From Anoxynatronum sibiricum (GTDB taxonomy: Bacteria > Bacillota > Clostridia > Peptostreptococcales > Tindalliaceae): a stretch of 64,000 nt of DNA. Of the stretch, positions 32,847-41,848 are shown one piece after another (the first letter of the stretch is position 1; each line of letters begins with the position of its first letter). Position numbers and translations under genes: made by a program. The stretch covers positions 62,001 to 126,000 of the forward strand of contig NZ_JBCITM010000005.1 in the NCBI RefSeq assembly GCF_039414295.1, read 5' to 3'. The notes beneath the pieces are model-generated. The model was not told where the DNA came from. It did no database searches and saw only the letters and a list, made by a program, of their open reading frames with translations.

Positions 32847-34844
32847 ATGTCATTACGGAAAAAATTTTTGAGTGGCATTGGAATCAGCGTCATTGCAGTG
32901 ATGCTGCTGTTGACACTGCTGGTGAGCCGTTCGGTGGCCGGACTTATTGAGGCGAAAGAAAGGGAGCACCACCATCTGTTAACAGAGGCGGTGGACGCCC
33001 AAATGCAGGCCCAGCTGGATAGTGCCAGAATGTCGGTGATATCCATTGCCAACAATGCTCAGGTGCAGGAACTGTTTGCGCAACGAGACAGAGAGGCGTT
33101 GCTTGAGCAACTGATGCCGGTTTATGAAACACTGCAGAACGAAGTGGCACAAATACAGTTTCATCTGCCTGATTCAACCGCTTTTCTAAGACTTCACATG
33201 CCGGAAAACTTCGGCGACAGCCTGCGTGATTTCAGGTTCACCGTCAATGAAGCCAATGAAAAAAAGACCATTGTGCAGGGGCTGGAAGAAGGCAGAGGTG
33301 GCTACGGCTTTCGCGTGGTGGTGCCCATGAACCATCAGGGACAACATACGGGATCGGTTGAATATGGCAGCAATTTTGGCAATCAATTCCTTGAAAATTT
33401 GAAAGTGCAATTTGGCGGTGACTATTTCATCTACACACTCACCGATGAGTCGGTTTCATGGCAGGAAGGTCAGGAAGACAATTCTTTTTTGGCAGGAACA
33501 ATGGAAACCGACAGCTGGCAGGAGTCTCTTGATATGATGACACACGTGATGAACGGCGAATGGGTCAGCCAGGTTTCCGAAGATGAGAACCAGTCTGTGC
33601 TGCTAATTCCCTATATGGATTATCAGGGGAATGTGGGTGGCTATATCAAGGCAATTCTGGACAGAAGCGCCATTGTGGCCCAGAGCAACGGGATGACACG
33701 CATGCTCTATTTGCTGACAGCCGGTGTGACAGTACTGCTGTCCCTCATCATGTTTCTCTTTCTCAACAGCGCCATTCTTAAGCCCGTTAACCGGATGAAA
33801 ATTTCCATTGCCGCTGTGGAGCAAGGAGATTTTACCATCGAATGTGATGCGACCACAAAAGATGAGATTGGACAGCTGGCATGCTCCTTTAACCAGATGG
33901 TGGGCACCGTTAGAGAAATGATAGGAGATATATCTGGAGCAGCCCTGAAGGTCAGCGATGCTTCTGCTGCCCTGCAGCACACAGCTCTGGAAAATACCCG
34001 TACCACAGAAGAAGTGGCGAAAGCGGTGGAAGGAATTGCCCAGGGTGCCGTGGATCAGGCAGAAAGAACAGAAGAAGGGGCACAGAAATCACTGGCAATG
34101 GGAAGCATTATCGAAAAAAATCAACAACTGACAGCAACCATGAATCAAACCAACCAACAGGCCACCAGGGTGGTGGCTGAAAGCCTGAAAAACATGGAAC
34201 AACTGACGCACATCTATGAAACAACCGTACAGGCCATGGAAGCTGTGCGCCAGGGAATTCAAAATACAGATAGCAGTTCCAGGCGCATCAGCGATGCCAG
34301 CGGCATGATCGCCGCCATTGCAGACCAGACAAACCTGTTGGCACTTAATGCTGCCATTGAAGCCGCCCGGGCCGGAGAAGCCGGCAGAGGCTTTGCGGTG
34401 GTGGCAGATGAAATTCGAAAGCTGGCCGAAGAATCCAACGCCTCCACCAAAACCATTGACCAGGTGGTGGAAGAACTGCAGCAACACTCAAAAGAAGCTG
34501 TTCAAACCATTGAAAAAAGCTTCGAAGTGCTGCATCAGCTTCAGTCAGAAATTGACCGCAACCAAAAGGCTTTTCATCAGATTGCCCAATCTTCCCAGGA
34601 TTCCCATGACCAGATGAAGGCACTGAATGCATCGACTGAACAATTGGAAAAAATGAAGCAGGAAATTCTGGATACGATTCAGAGTCTGGCAGCCATTGCA
34701 GAAGAAAATTCCGCCTCAACAGAAGAAGTATCGGCTTCGGTGGAAGAACAGTCGGCTTCCATGATGGAAATTGCCCAGGCAAGTGACTCGCTGGCAGAGT
34801 TGTCGCAGCACTTGCAGGAAAAAATGAGGCAGTTCAGAGCGTAA
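32847..34844 (+). CDS. Methyl-accepting chemotaxis protein
   Basis: A 665-residue chemoreceptor. TM1 is at ~12-32, a periplasmic-type Cache sensor at ~35-275 ('QIQFHLPDSTAFLRLHMPE' is typical of double-Cache/CHASE-like sensors), TM2 at ~285-308, HAMP at ~310-362, then a long signalling coil with hairpin tip 'IADQTNLLALNAAIEAARAG' and 'GFAVVADEIRKLAEES'. It clusters at the pole and feeds CheA; the ligand is unknown. GAGGAG is 10 bases before ATG 32847. No che or flagellar genes are nearby. A clean terminator follows. Confidence 0.95.
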   Translation: MSLRKKFLSGIGISVIAVMLLLTLLVSRSVAGLIEAKEREHHHLLTEAVDAQMQAQLDSARMSVISIANNAQVQELFAQRDREALLEQLMPVYETLQNEVAQIQFHLPDSTAFLRLHMPENFGDSLRDFRFTVNEANEKKTIVQGLEEGRGGYGFRVVVPMNHQGQHTGSVEYGSNFGNQFLENLKVQFGGDYFIYTLTDESVSWQEGQEDNSFLAGTMETDSWQESLDMMTHVMNGEWVSQVSEDENQSVLLIPYMDYQGNVGGYIKAILDRSAIVAQSNGMTRMLYLLTAGVTVLLSLIMFLFLNSAILKPVNRMKISIAAVEQGDFTIECDATTKDEIGQLACSFNQMVGTVREMIGDISGAALKVSDASAALQHTALENTRTTEEVAKAVEGIAQGAVDQAERTEEGAQKSLAMGSIIEKNQQLTATMNQTNQQATRVVAESLKNMEQLTHIYETTVQAMEAVRQGIQNTDSSSRRISDASGMIAAIADQTNLLALNAAIEAARAGEAGRGFAVVADEIRKLAEESNASTKTIDQVVEELQQHSKEAVQTIEKSFEVLHQLQSEIDRNQKAFHQIAQSSQDSHDQMKALNASTEQLEKMKQEILDTIQSLAAIAEENSASTEEVSASVEEQSASMMEIAQASDSLAELSQHLQEKMRQFRA

Positions 34845-34930
34845 AAGACATCAGCGGCTGCTTTTCACCGCATTTCCAAGGCTGCCCTTCACCAACTCCC
34901 TTACCTTCATCGTGAGTTGATTACAGTCTT

Positions 34931-34956
34931 AACCGCCTGCAAAGGCGGTTATTTTT
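34931..34956 (+). terminator. Intrinsic terminator after the chemoreceptor gene
   Basis: AACCGCC (34931-34937), loop TGCAAA, GGCGGTT (34944-34950), then ATTTTT. Confidence 0.85.
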
Positions 34957-34961
34957 CTGTG

Positions 34962-35000
34962 AAAAAAACCGCGCCGTCAGGCACAGGGCCAATGGCGCGG
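34962..35000 (-). terminator. Intrinsic terminator of the sucD-4hbD operon
   Basis: On the minus strand CCGCGCC (35000-34994) pairs with GGCGCGG (34975-34969) and is followed by seven T (34968-34962). It ends the minus-strand 4-hydroxybutyrate dehydrogenase transcript, facing the chemoreceptor terminator. Confidence 0.85.
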
Positions 35001-35016
35001 AAAAAGAAAAATACGA

Positions 35017-36135
35017 TTAGAATCGGGCCTTGTAAATGTCCCTGATTTCATCCCGGCTCAGTTCCACATAGTTGTTGGCCAGCAGCCGCTGCTGGGCAGC
35101 GATGACACTGTCGGCAAAGGCTTCAACTTCCTGTTCCTGCATGCCGTATTCCCGCAGTTGTTTCAGCGGAATCAGCTGGCTGAGCAGTTGATCAAGGACA
35201 TCATATACTCCTTCATCAGCGGGAACTCCCAGCACCCGGCCCAGCAACTCATTAAGCCGCTGGATGGATCCATGGGGATTTTTTTGCTGATACGCTTTAA
35301 ACACTTCCACAAAAAGCTGATAGTTGGCTTCGCCGTGGGGCACATGATAGACGCCCCCCAGGGGGTAAGACATGGCGTGAACGGCGCCTACACCCGTGTT
35401 GCCAAAAGCAATGCCTGCATAGTTGCTGGCCACCAGAAAATCCTCTGCCAGTTCATGGCGGTGGTCCGGTCCTTTTTCAGCGATGGCTTTATAGCCCCGC
35501 AGAATCAGCTTGATGGCCCGGGTGCTGAACAGTTCGGTGTAAGGGTTGGACCGGGGAGCCACAAAAGATTCAATGGCATGAATCAGGGCATCCACCGAGC
35601 TGGTGCAGAACACGGGGAAGGGCAGGGTGCGAATCATTTCAGGAATCAGCACCGCGTCTTCCGGGTACAGCTCATCCACCGCCAAGCCCATTTTAGTGCG
35701 TTTCGACTTGATTTCGGCAATGCTGATGTTGGTCACTTCACTGCCGGTGCCGCAGGTGGTGGGCAGAATCACCAGCTTCTTATCCTTCACAATGGGTACG
35801 GTTTTTTCGAAAAAGTCTTTGCAGTCGCTCACATACCGCAGGGCCAGCAGTTTGGAAATATCAATGATGGTACCGCCGCCCACGGCAATAATGCGCTTAT
35901 ACTCTTTTTCCTTCACCTTTGCCATGATGGCATTGATCATTTCATCGGAGGGTTCTCCGGTGCCGAATTTTTCCTGAAAGATAAAATCTGACTTCAAATC
36001 TGCATCTTTCATAAAAGGTTCGTAAATAAACTCATTGGTAAAGATACAATCCAGCTCGCCGATTTCGAACGTTGCTGCAAATTCCTTGAAACTGTTGAAC
36101 CGGTGAAGTGCCGGTTGCACTTTGAGAATGGCCAC
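35017..36135 (-). CDS. 4hbD: NAD-dependent 4-hydroxybutyrate dehydrogenase (Fe-ADH family)
   Basis: A 372-residue group III iron-dependent alcohol dehydrogenase reducing succinate semialdehyde to 4-hydroxybutyrate. NAD contacts are 'AVGGGTIIDISK' and 'LPTTCGTGSEVT'; metal ligands lie in 'SVDALIHAIESF' and 'VHAMSYPLGGVYHVPHGE'. The text matches the Clostridium kluyveri/aminobutyricum 4-hydroxybutyrate dehydrogenase group, and the upstream gene encodes the CoA-dependent succinate semialdehyde dehydrogenase that makes its substrate. It lies 36 bases downstream of sucD in the same operon and ends at a strong terminator. The ATG follows a GGAGGATT SD. Confidence 0.92.
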   Translation of the reverse strand: MAILKVQPALHRFNSFKEFAATFEIGELDCIFTNEFIYEPFMKDADLKSDFIFQEKFGTGEPSDEMINAIMAKVKEKEYKRIIAVGGGTIIDISKLLALRYVSDCKDFFEKTVPIVKDKKLVILPTTCGTGSEVTNISIAEIKSKRTKMGLAVDELYPEDAVLIPEMIRTLPFPVFCTSSVDALIHAIESFVAPRSNPYTELFSTRAIKLILRGYKAIAEKGPDHRHELAEDFLVASNYAGIAFGNTGVGAVHAMSYPLGGVYHVPHGEANYQLFVEVFKAYQQKNPHGSIQRLNELLGRVLGVPADEGVYDVLDQLLSQLIPLKQLREYGMQEQEVEAFADSVIAAQQRLLANNYVELSRDEIRDIYKARF

Positions 36136-36171
36136 GGTTAATCCTCCTTCATGATCTTTAAGGTTGAATGG

Positions 36172-37542
36172 TTACGCCCATATACTTTCATCACTGGGAG
36201 CAGCTGCTCCCGGGATGGTGAGGCCAATGCGGGAAACGTTGATCAGGTGTTTGTAATCCAGATTTTCTGAAATGATGTTATTGCCCCAGGTGCCGCAGCC
36301 CAGCGTGGTGGTGGGAGCGAATCCATTGGTGAAAGACCCGCCGGCAGTGGTGGAAGAGGGGGCGTTGACCACCAGTCGGCTCACCGTCAGGTTCACCCCG
36401 GCATATTCAATATGGGCCTGGTTATTGGAATGAATGGCGGCAGTATGACCCTTGCCTTCCAGCTCCAGGTTGGCCTGGGCCATGGAAACGGCTTCTTCAA
36501 AAGTGTCGTAGGCGAAAACTGCCATCACCGGACACATTTTTTCTTTGCAGAGCAAGTCGTTCTGATTCACCCCTTTGGCCTTCAGCAGAATCACCGAAGT
36601 GCCTTCGGGGATGGTAACACCTGCCATTTCAGCCACTCGTGCAGGTGACTGGCCCACCACATCTTTGTGCATGTGGCCATCCTGGAAAATCGTCTGACGA
36701 AATTTCTCCACAGTGGCTTCGTCATCAATATAGTAAGCGCCATTGGCCACTGCTGCCTGTATGACAGCATCGTACTGATCACGGGGGGCGATGATGCTCT
36801 GTTCGCCGGAGCAGATGATGCCGTTGTCGAATTTGCGGCCGGCCAGCAGTTTGGCGGTGGCATCGGCAAAATCCGCATCCCGGTCAATGATCACCTGAAC
36901 GTTACCGGCGCCAACACCATAGGCAGGTTTACCGCTGCTGTAGGCTGCCTGTACCACTCCCATACCGCCGGTGGCCACCACCACATCCACCAGCTTCATC
37001 AGCTCGTTGGTTTTATCAATGGAAGACTCCCTGATGATCTGAATGGCACCTTCCGGATAGGGAATCCCCGCTTTTTCAATGGCTTCCAAAATCAGATCAA
37101 TGGTGTGGGCGCTGCACTTCTGTGAACGGGGATGAGGTGCAATGATGATGCTGTTGCCGCCCTTCAGTGCAAACATGGCATTACACATGGGAGTGACAAT
37201 GGGATTGGTGGTGGGGGTCACTGCCCCGACAACACCCACCGGCTTCGCCACCATCATCAGCCCTTTGGCTTCGTTTCGGTCGATGATTCCCACCGACTTC
37301 TTGTCTTTCAGCGAATGCCAGATGGTTTTGGACTTGCCCCGGTTTTTGGCCACCTTGTCTTCATAAACACCCATTCGGGTTTCATCCACCGCCATGCGGG
37401 CCAATAATTCTGCATGATCATACACTGATTTTGCTATTAATTTAACAATATCATCTAATTGTTCTTGTGTAAAGCGGGATAATTCTTTTTGTGCAATTTT
37501 TGATTTTTCCACCATTTCCATAACGCTTAAGCTTGTTTTCAT
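36172..37542 (-). CDS. sucD: CoA-dependent succinate semialdehyde dehydrogenase (SucD)
   Basis: A 456-residue aldehyde dehydrogenase-fold enzyme interconverting succinyl-CoA and succinate semialdehyde with NAD(P)H. The catalytic cysteine is C244 ('DNGIICSGEQS'). 'TTNPIVTPMCNAMFALKG', 'APHPRSQKCSAHT' and 'TLGCGTWGNN' match C. kluyveri SucD closely, more so than ethanol-forming acetaldehyde dehydrogenases. GGAGG lies 8 bases before ATG 37542 (minus strand); the ATG 15 bases upstream would overlap that SD. It is the first gene of a two-gene operon with 4hbD, transcribed away from crt-hbd. If substrate is 4-aminobutyrate or succinate, it links the TCA side to the butyrate route. Confidence 0.93.
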   Translation of the reverse strand: MKTSLSVMEMVEKSKIAQKELSRFTQEQLDDIVKLIAKSVYDHAELLARMAVDETRMGVYEDKVAKNRGKSKTIWHSLKDKKSVGIIDRNEAKGLMMVAKPVGVVGAVTPTTNPIVTPMCNAMFALKGGNSIIIAPHPRSQKCSAHTIDLILEAIEKAGIPYPEGAIQIIRESSIDKTNELMKLVDVVVATGGMGVVQAAYSSGKPAYGVGAGNVQVIIDRDADFADATAKLLAGRKFDNGIICSGEQSIIAPRDQYDAVIQAAVANGAYYIDDEATVEKFRQTIFQDGHMHKDVVGQSPARVAEMAGVTIPEGTSVILLKAKGVNQNDLLCKEKMCPVMAVFAYDTFEEAVSMAQANLELEGKGHTAAIHSNNQAHIEYAGVNLTVSRLVVNAPSSTTAGGSFTNGFAPTTTLGCGTWGNNIISENLDYKHLINVSRIGLTIPGAAAPSDESIWA

Positions 37543-37702
37543 AACGTTTTCCTCCATTTTTTGGAAATGAACTAAAATGCCGGACTGTCAAATGAGACTT
37601 TCATTTATCTCAAAATGAATCGATTGCCTCCAGTGCCAACAGAGGTGCGAATATCGTTCTGATAGTAGAAATCAAAACGAATTAAGGGATGATTCATTTT
37701 GT

Positions 37703-37934
37703 TATACAAAGTATACGCAATTTTAAAGCCGAATGCAAGCAAAATTATCAAGAATCTTAAATTCGAGATTAAATGACAAATAATTAACGATATCGCATGA
37801 ATCATGGGAAGATAGATGAATAAGGACAATTTGTTGGGCGCGGCGAACAACACGATCCATCGACAAGATTGCAAATTAGCAATTTGAGAGAGGAAGACGG
37901 TTGCATAATAGCGACTAACGTGCAATAATGCAAG
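37703..37934. promoter_or_regulatory. Divergent control region between sucD and crt
   Basis: This 532-bp gap (37543-38074) has no gene. It contains TATAC-aaa-GTATA (37703-37715), a palindrome ATTGC-N6-GCAAT (37868-37883) and TGCA-ATAA-TGCA (37921-37932). The ATTGC/TGCAA motif recurs upstream of the sigma-54 promoter of abfD, so these may be activator sites shared by both operons. No -24/-12 element of correct spacing was found here. Confidence 0.4.
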
Positions 37935-38074
37935 GTGAAGCACTATAAAAAAAGAAACACTCAGGCAGAAACACAACAAGGTAATTGGAACAATAGTGGT
38001 ATTTGGAAAACAGGTGGTAATTGAAGAAGTAACAGCAAATGAAACAGAGAAGGTTTGTTGAAAGGGGCGTTGGC

Positions 38075-38848
38075 ATGACAACAGAAAATCTGCTGGTGGA
38101 AATCACCGATCAGGTGGCGGTGGTGAAAATGAACCGGCCGAAGGTGCTGAATGCACTGAATTCAGAAGTGCTCAAAGAAATCGAAGCCACCATGACACAG
38201 CTGGAAAACTCGCCGGAGGTACGGGTGATTGTGCTGACGGGAGAAGGAAAGGCTTTTGTGGCCGGTGCGGATATTGGGGAAATGAAAGACCTGTCACCTC
38301 AGGAGGCCAGAGACTTCTCCAATTTGGGGCATCGGGTGTTCATTCAAATCCATACACTTGAAGTGCCTGTGATTGCTGCTCTCAATGGGTTTACACTGGG
38401 GGGCGGTCTTGAGCTGGCACTTGCCTGTGACTTTCGATATGCTTCCGAAGAAGCAAAGCTGGGTTTTCCTGAAGCCTCCCTGGGAATCATCACCGGTTTT
38501 GGCGGCACCCAGTTCGCTGCCAGGGCATTTGGTTTGTCCCGGACAAAAGAACTGATCTATACAGGGGAAATGATCACCGCTCATCAGGCGCTGAACTGCG
38601 GTCTGGTGAACCGGGTATTTCCCCACGATGAACTGATGGCTGAAACCATGGCAGTGGCACGGCGTATCATTAAAAACAGCCCCGAAGCCATTTCCCTCGC
38701 CAAGGAAGCCATTGTGAAGGGCTATGACCTGGGGCTCCGGGAAGCTTTGGAGCTGGAAAGCGACTATTTCAGCGCCTGTTTTGCCCTGGGGGCTCACCGT
38801 GACCGCATGAAAGCCTTTTTGGAAAATCGAAAGGAGCGAAAAAAATGA
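38075..38848 (+). CDS. crt: Crotonase / 3-hydroxybutyryl-CoA dehydratase
   Basis: A 257-residue enoyl-CoA hydratase. The oxyanion-hole regions are 'AFVAGADIGEM' and 'GFTLGGGLELALACDFRYA'; the catalytic glutamates lie in the second of these and in 'GFPEASLGIITGFGGTQ'. It hydrates crotonyl-CoA or dehydrates 3-hydroxybutyryl-CoA, linking the 4-hydroxybutyrate route to acetyl-CoA chemistry. AAAGGGG precedes ATG 38075. Its stop overlaps the hbd start (ATGA), so both are co-translated. Promoter not identified. Confidence 0.93.
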   Translation: MTTENLLVEITDQVAVVKMNRPKVLNALNSEVLKEIEATMTQLENSPEVRVIVLTGEGKAFVAGADIGEMKDLSPQEARDFSNLGHRVFIQIHTLEVPVIAALNGFTLGGGLELALACDFRYASEEAKLGFPEASLGIITGFGGTQFAARAFGLSRTKELIYTGEMITAHQALNCGLVNRVFPHDELMAETMAVARRIIKNSPEAISLAKEAIVKGYDLGLREALELESDYFSACFALGAHRDRMKAFLENRKERKK

Positions 38849-39687
38849 AAACCATCGGAGTCATTGGCGCAGGAACCATGGGCAGCGGCATTGCCCAGCT
38901 TTTTGCCCAGCAGGGAATGTACGTAGTGATGCAGGATATTAATGAAGCGTTGTTGGAGCGGGGGCGGCAGGGCATTGAAAAAAGCCTTCAAAAACTGGCA
39001 TCCAAGGGAAAACTGCCAGAAGAGGAAGCGCAGGCCGCCATGGGTCGTCTCACCTGCACCCTGAAAACAGAAGATCTGGCTGCCTGCGATCTGGTGATTG
39101 AAGCCGCCACTGAGCAAATGGATATTAAAAAGAAGATTCTTCAGGGAGTGGACGCTGTTTGTGGAGAAAGCACCATTTTGGCCACCAATACCTCATCCCT
39201 CAGCATCACAGAACTGGCAGCAGCCACCAAGCGGCCAGACCGGTTCATGGGCATTCATTTTTTCAATCCTGTGGGTGTCATGAAGCTGGTGGAGCTGATT
39301 GAAGGCATTGCCACATCAAAGGAAACGTTTGAAGCTGCCGAAGCCATTGTGAAAGCAGTGGGAAAAACCCCAGTGGCCGTTCAGGAAGCACCGGGCTTTG
39401 TAGTGAACCGAATTCTGATTCCCATGATTAATGAGGCGGTGGGCATACTGGCGGAGGGCGTTGCTTCAAAAGAAGCCATCGACGAAGCCATGAAACTGGG
39501 AGCCAACCACCCCATCGGCCCCCTGGCCCTGGCAGATCTCATCGGCAACGATGTGTGCCTGGCCATCATGGAAGTGCTCTATGAAGAGTTTGCCGACAGT
39601 AAATACCGGCCCCATCCCCTGCTGCGCAAAATGGTGCGGGGCAACCGGCTGGGCAGAAAAACCAGCGAAGGCTTCTATCAATATTAA
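38845..39687 (+). CDS. hbd: 3-hydroxybutyryl-CoA dehydrogenase
   Basis: A 280-residue NAD(P)-dependent enzyme interconverting acetoacetyl-CoA and 3-hydroxybutyryl-CoA. The Rossmann motif is 'GVIGAGTMGSGIAQLFAQ'; the catalytic His lies in 'GIHFFNPVGVMKLVELI' with Ser/Asn in 'NTSSLSITELA'; the C-terminal domain carries 'GFVVNRILIPMINEA'. Length is typical of clostridial Hbd. It is translationally coupled to crt. Thiolase is absent from the window, so the acetyl-CoA end of the pathway is encoded elsewhere. Degenerate 17-bp repeats follow the gene. Confidence 0.95.
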   Translation: MKTIGVIGAGTMGSGIAQLFAQQGMYVVMQDINEALLERGRQGIEKSLQKLASKGKLPEEEAQAAMGRLTCTLKTEDLAACDLVIEAATEQMDIKKKILQGVDAVCGESTILATNTSSLSITELAAATKRPDRFMGIHFFNPVGVMKLVELIEGIATSKETFEAAEAIVKAVGKTPVAVQEAPGFVVNRILIPMINEAVGILAEGVASKEAIDEAMKLGANHPIGPLALADLIGNDVCLAIMEVLYEEFADSKYRPHPLLRKMVRGNRLGRKTSEGFYQY

Positions 39688-39690
39688 ACA

Positions 39691-39757
39691 CGGCAATAGT
39701 AATCACTTGGCAATGTGAAGCACCCGGCAAGAGTGATCGACCGGTAATGACCGCCGG
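39691..39757. repeat. Four degenerate 17-bp direct repeats
   Basis: Units beginning CGGCAA, TGGCAA, CGGCAA and CGGTAA place their GG at 39692, 39709, 39726 and 39743, an exact 17-bp period, between hbd and the sigma-54 activator gene. Confidence 0.5.
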
Positions 39758-39852
39758 ATTATTCCATGACAGGAATGAGCCTGCGGTCTTCTTCACGACG
39801 GGTTCCATCCATGAGCTTGCGATTTGCAGGATAGAATGATAGGAGAAAAGCC

Positions 39853-41397
39853 ATGAAGGATCAACGAGATCAACACAATCAACAGCACCAACCTGACCAA
39901 AAGAGCCAGCCGCATCGTCAGCACAGCCAGCGGCAACAGCAGCCAGCCAGCGCCAACAGCGAACATCAGAACCTGGTGGCTGAACTGACAAAACACCGGG
40001 AGTTGAACCAGCAGATGCAGGCGGTGATGGACTCCTCCTACGACGGCATCTATCTCACCGACGGGCAGGCAAAAACCCTTTATGTGAACCGGGCCTATGA
40101 GCGTATTGCCGGCATTCAGGCAACCGCAGTGATGGGGCGCAACATGAGTGACCTGGTGGCAGCGGGGGTGGTGGATCAATCCAGCTCACTGGAGGCCATT
40201 CGCCTCAAGCAACAGGTCACCATCCGCCAGGTGCTGCATAACGGCAAAGAAGTGCTGGTCACCAGCACCCCTGTATTTGAAAAAGAAGAAGCCGGGGTAA
40301 TCCAGTACGTGGTCACCAATGTGAGGGATGTCTCTGAGCTGGTGCGGCTCCAGCAGGAGCTGCAGCACACCCGGGCCCTCAGCGAACGGTACCGCTCTGA
40401 ACTGGAGCACATGAAGACCCGCATCCTCAATATTCCAGAGTTTGTCATCCGCGACCGGCAGATGTTGCGGGTGCTGGAAACCGTTCTGAAGGTGGCTGAA
40501 ACCGACACCACCGTGCTGATTCAGGGAGAAACGGGCAGCGGCAAGGGCCGTGTGACCCGGCTGATCCACTCTCGAAGCAAGCGGGCAGCCAAAAGTTTCA
40601 TAGAAGTGAACTGCGGTGCCATCCCTGGCAGCCTCATGGAATCGGAGCTTTTCGGTTATGAAAAAGGCGCCTTTACAGGAGCCCTCACCAAGGGGAAAAT
40701 GGGCCTTTTCGAACTGGCCGACGGTGGCACTCTGGTGCTGGATGAAATCTCTGAAATGCCCCTGGACCTTCAGGTAAAACTGCTGAAAGCGTTGGAAGAC
40801 GGCACCGTCTTTCGGGTGGGCGGCCAGAAGCCAGTGCCGGTGAATGTGCGCATCATCACCGCCACCAATCAGGATCTGGGAGAAATGGTGAAACAGGGAC
40901 GCTTTCGGGAAGACCTCTATTACCGCCTTCATGTGGTGCCCTTATACCTGCCTCCCCTCAGAGAACGGAAAGAAGACATTGTCCCCCTGTGCCACCAGTT
41001 TTTGGAGGAGTTCAACCGCCGCTACCAGTACCAGCGCCACTTCACCCCAGAAGCACTGGAATATCTGATGCGGTATCCCTGGCCTGGCAATGTGCGGGAA
41101 CTGCGGAACCTGGTGGAACGGATGGTGGTGATGGTGGAAGAAGACCGCATTCGACCATCGGACCTCCCGGAACACCTGCTCATCCTCACCGGGACCACCC
41201 AGGGAGAAGACGCTTTGCCTGATGAACCTCTCTATCATCAGCTGCCGCTGAAAGAAGCCACCAAACTGTTTCAGCAGCGGTATATCCGCCGGATGATCAG
41301 TCAGGAAGGCTCCATGAAGAGAGCAGCTCAACAGTTGGAAATCAATCCTTCCACCCTTTACCGAAAACTTCATGATACCGGCGAGGAAAGCTCATAA
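39853..41397 (+). CDS. PAS-domain sigma-54-dependent transcriptional activator
   Basis: A 514-residue enhancer-binding protein. Residues 1-~40 are a Gln/His-rich low-complexity tail. A PAS sensor (~50-175, 'MDSSYDGIYLTDGQA') follows, then the AAA+ domain (~205-440) with Walker A 'GETGSGKG', the sigma-54 contact loop 'GAFTGA', Walker B 'GGTLVLDEI', and arginine finger region 'FREDLYYRLHV'. A Fis-type HTH closes it ('MKRAAQQLEINPSTLYRKL'). It lies inside the 4-hydroxybutyrate cluster and upstream of a good -24/-12 promoter, so it very likely activates abfD and perhaps the other operons. The PAS ligand could be a pathway acid or CoA ester. AGGAG precedes ATG 39853. Confidence 0.93.
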   Translation: MKDQRDQHNQQHQPDQKSQPHRQHSQRQQQPASANSEHQNLVAELTKHRELNQQMQAVMDSSYDGIYLTDGQAKTLYVNRAYERIAGIQATAVMGRNMSDLVAAGVVDQSSSLEAIRLKQQVTIRQVLHNGKEVLVTSTPVFEKEEAGVIQYVVTNVRDVSELVRLQQELQHTRALSERYRSELEHMKTRILNIPEFVIRDRQMLRVLETVLKVAETDTTVLIQGETGSGKGRVTRLIHSRSKRAAKSFIEVNCGAIPGSLMESELFGYEKGAFTGALTKGKMGLFELADGGTLVLDEISEMPLDLQVKLLKALEDGTVFRVGGQKPVPVNVRIITATNQDLGEMVKQGRFREDLYYRLHVVPLYLPPLRERKEDIVPLCHQFLEEFNRRYQYQRHFTPEALEYLMRYPWPGNVRELRNLVERMVVMVEEDRIRPSDLPEHLLILTGTTQGEDALPDEPLYHQLPLKEATKLFQQRYIRRMISQEGSMKRAAQQLEINPSTLYRKLHDTGEESS

Positions 41398-41467
41398 AGG
41401 CATGGCGGCTTCAAACAGCCATAGCAATGATCATAGCCACAGCCATTACGATGTTGAAATAGTGCGA

Positions 41468-41526
41468 AAATGCAATGTTATTAAATGAAATTGCAAAAAT
41501 AAGAAAAGCATAATGCAAAAATGCAA
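41468..41526 (+). promoter_or_regulatory. Candidate activator-binding sites (TGCAAT repeats)
   Basis: ATGCAAT (41470) and ATTGCA (41490) form an inverted pair; AATGCAAAAATGCAAT follows at 41511-41526. They lie about 200-250 bp upstream of the -24/-12 element, the usual distance for enhancer sites. The motif also appears between sucD and crt. Confidence 0.5.
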
Positions 41527-41717
41527 TACAGCATACAGATAACAGAGGTTCATCTAAATCGGAGGCATCGTCCGCTGATCCGAAAAGCAACAAAACGGCG
41601 CAGGGAAACTGTCAGCAGTTTCCTGATCAGCCCAGAACCATTCAAAATGAAGGAACAAGGGATGACTGGGCATAAAAATGTTAAAAATTTATCAAAATAT
41701 CTCAAAAACCCATGGAG

Positions 41718-41735
41718 TTGGCACGCTTCCTGCTT
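41718..41735 (+). promoter_or_regulatory. Sigma-54 (-24/-12) promoter of the abfD operon
   Basis: TTGGCACG-CTTC-CTGCTT has the diagnostic GG (41720-41721) and GC (41732-41733) at the correct 10-bp separation, with one mismatch to TTGGCACG-N4-TTGCW. It lies about 115 bases before abfD. The rest of 41398-41848 shows no gene. Confidence 0.8.
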
Positions 41736-41848
41736 ATATATAAAGGCAGCAGATCAACCAAAAATGCAACAACAACTCAGATCTATTTTTCAACTTCCCA
41801 CTTCGATGGCCATTATCCCATCGAATGATTCTGAAAGGAGCGTTATCC

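Noticed and set aside
37617..37636. Sigma-54 promoter for sucD on the minus strand
   Set aside because: TTGGCAC is present, but the GG-to-GC distance is 8 bp instead of 10.
37605..38081. 158-codon minus-strand frame between sucD and crt
   Set aside because: Composition is that of AT-rich non-coding DNA, there is no SD, and it overlaps likely control sites.
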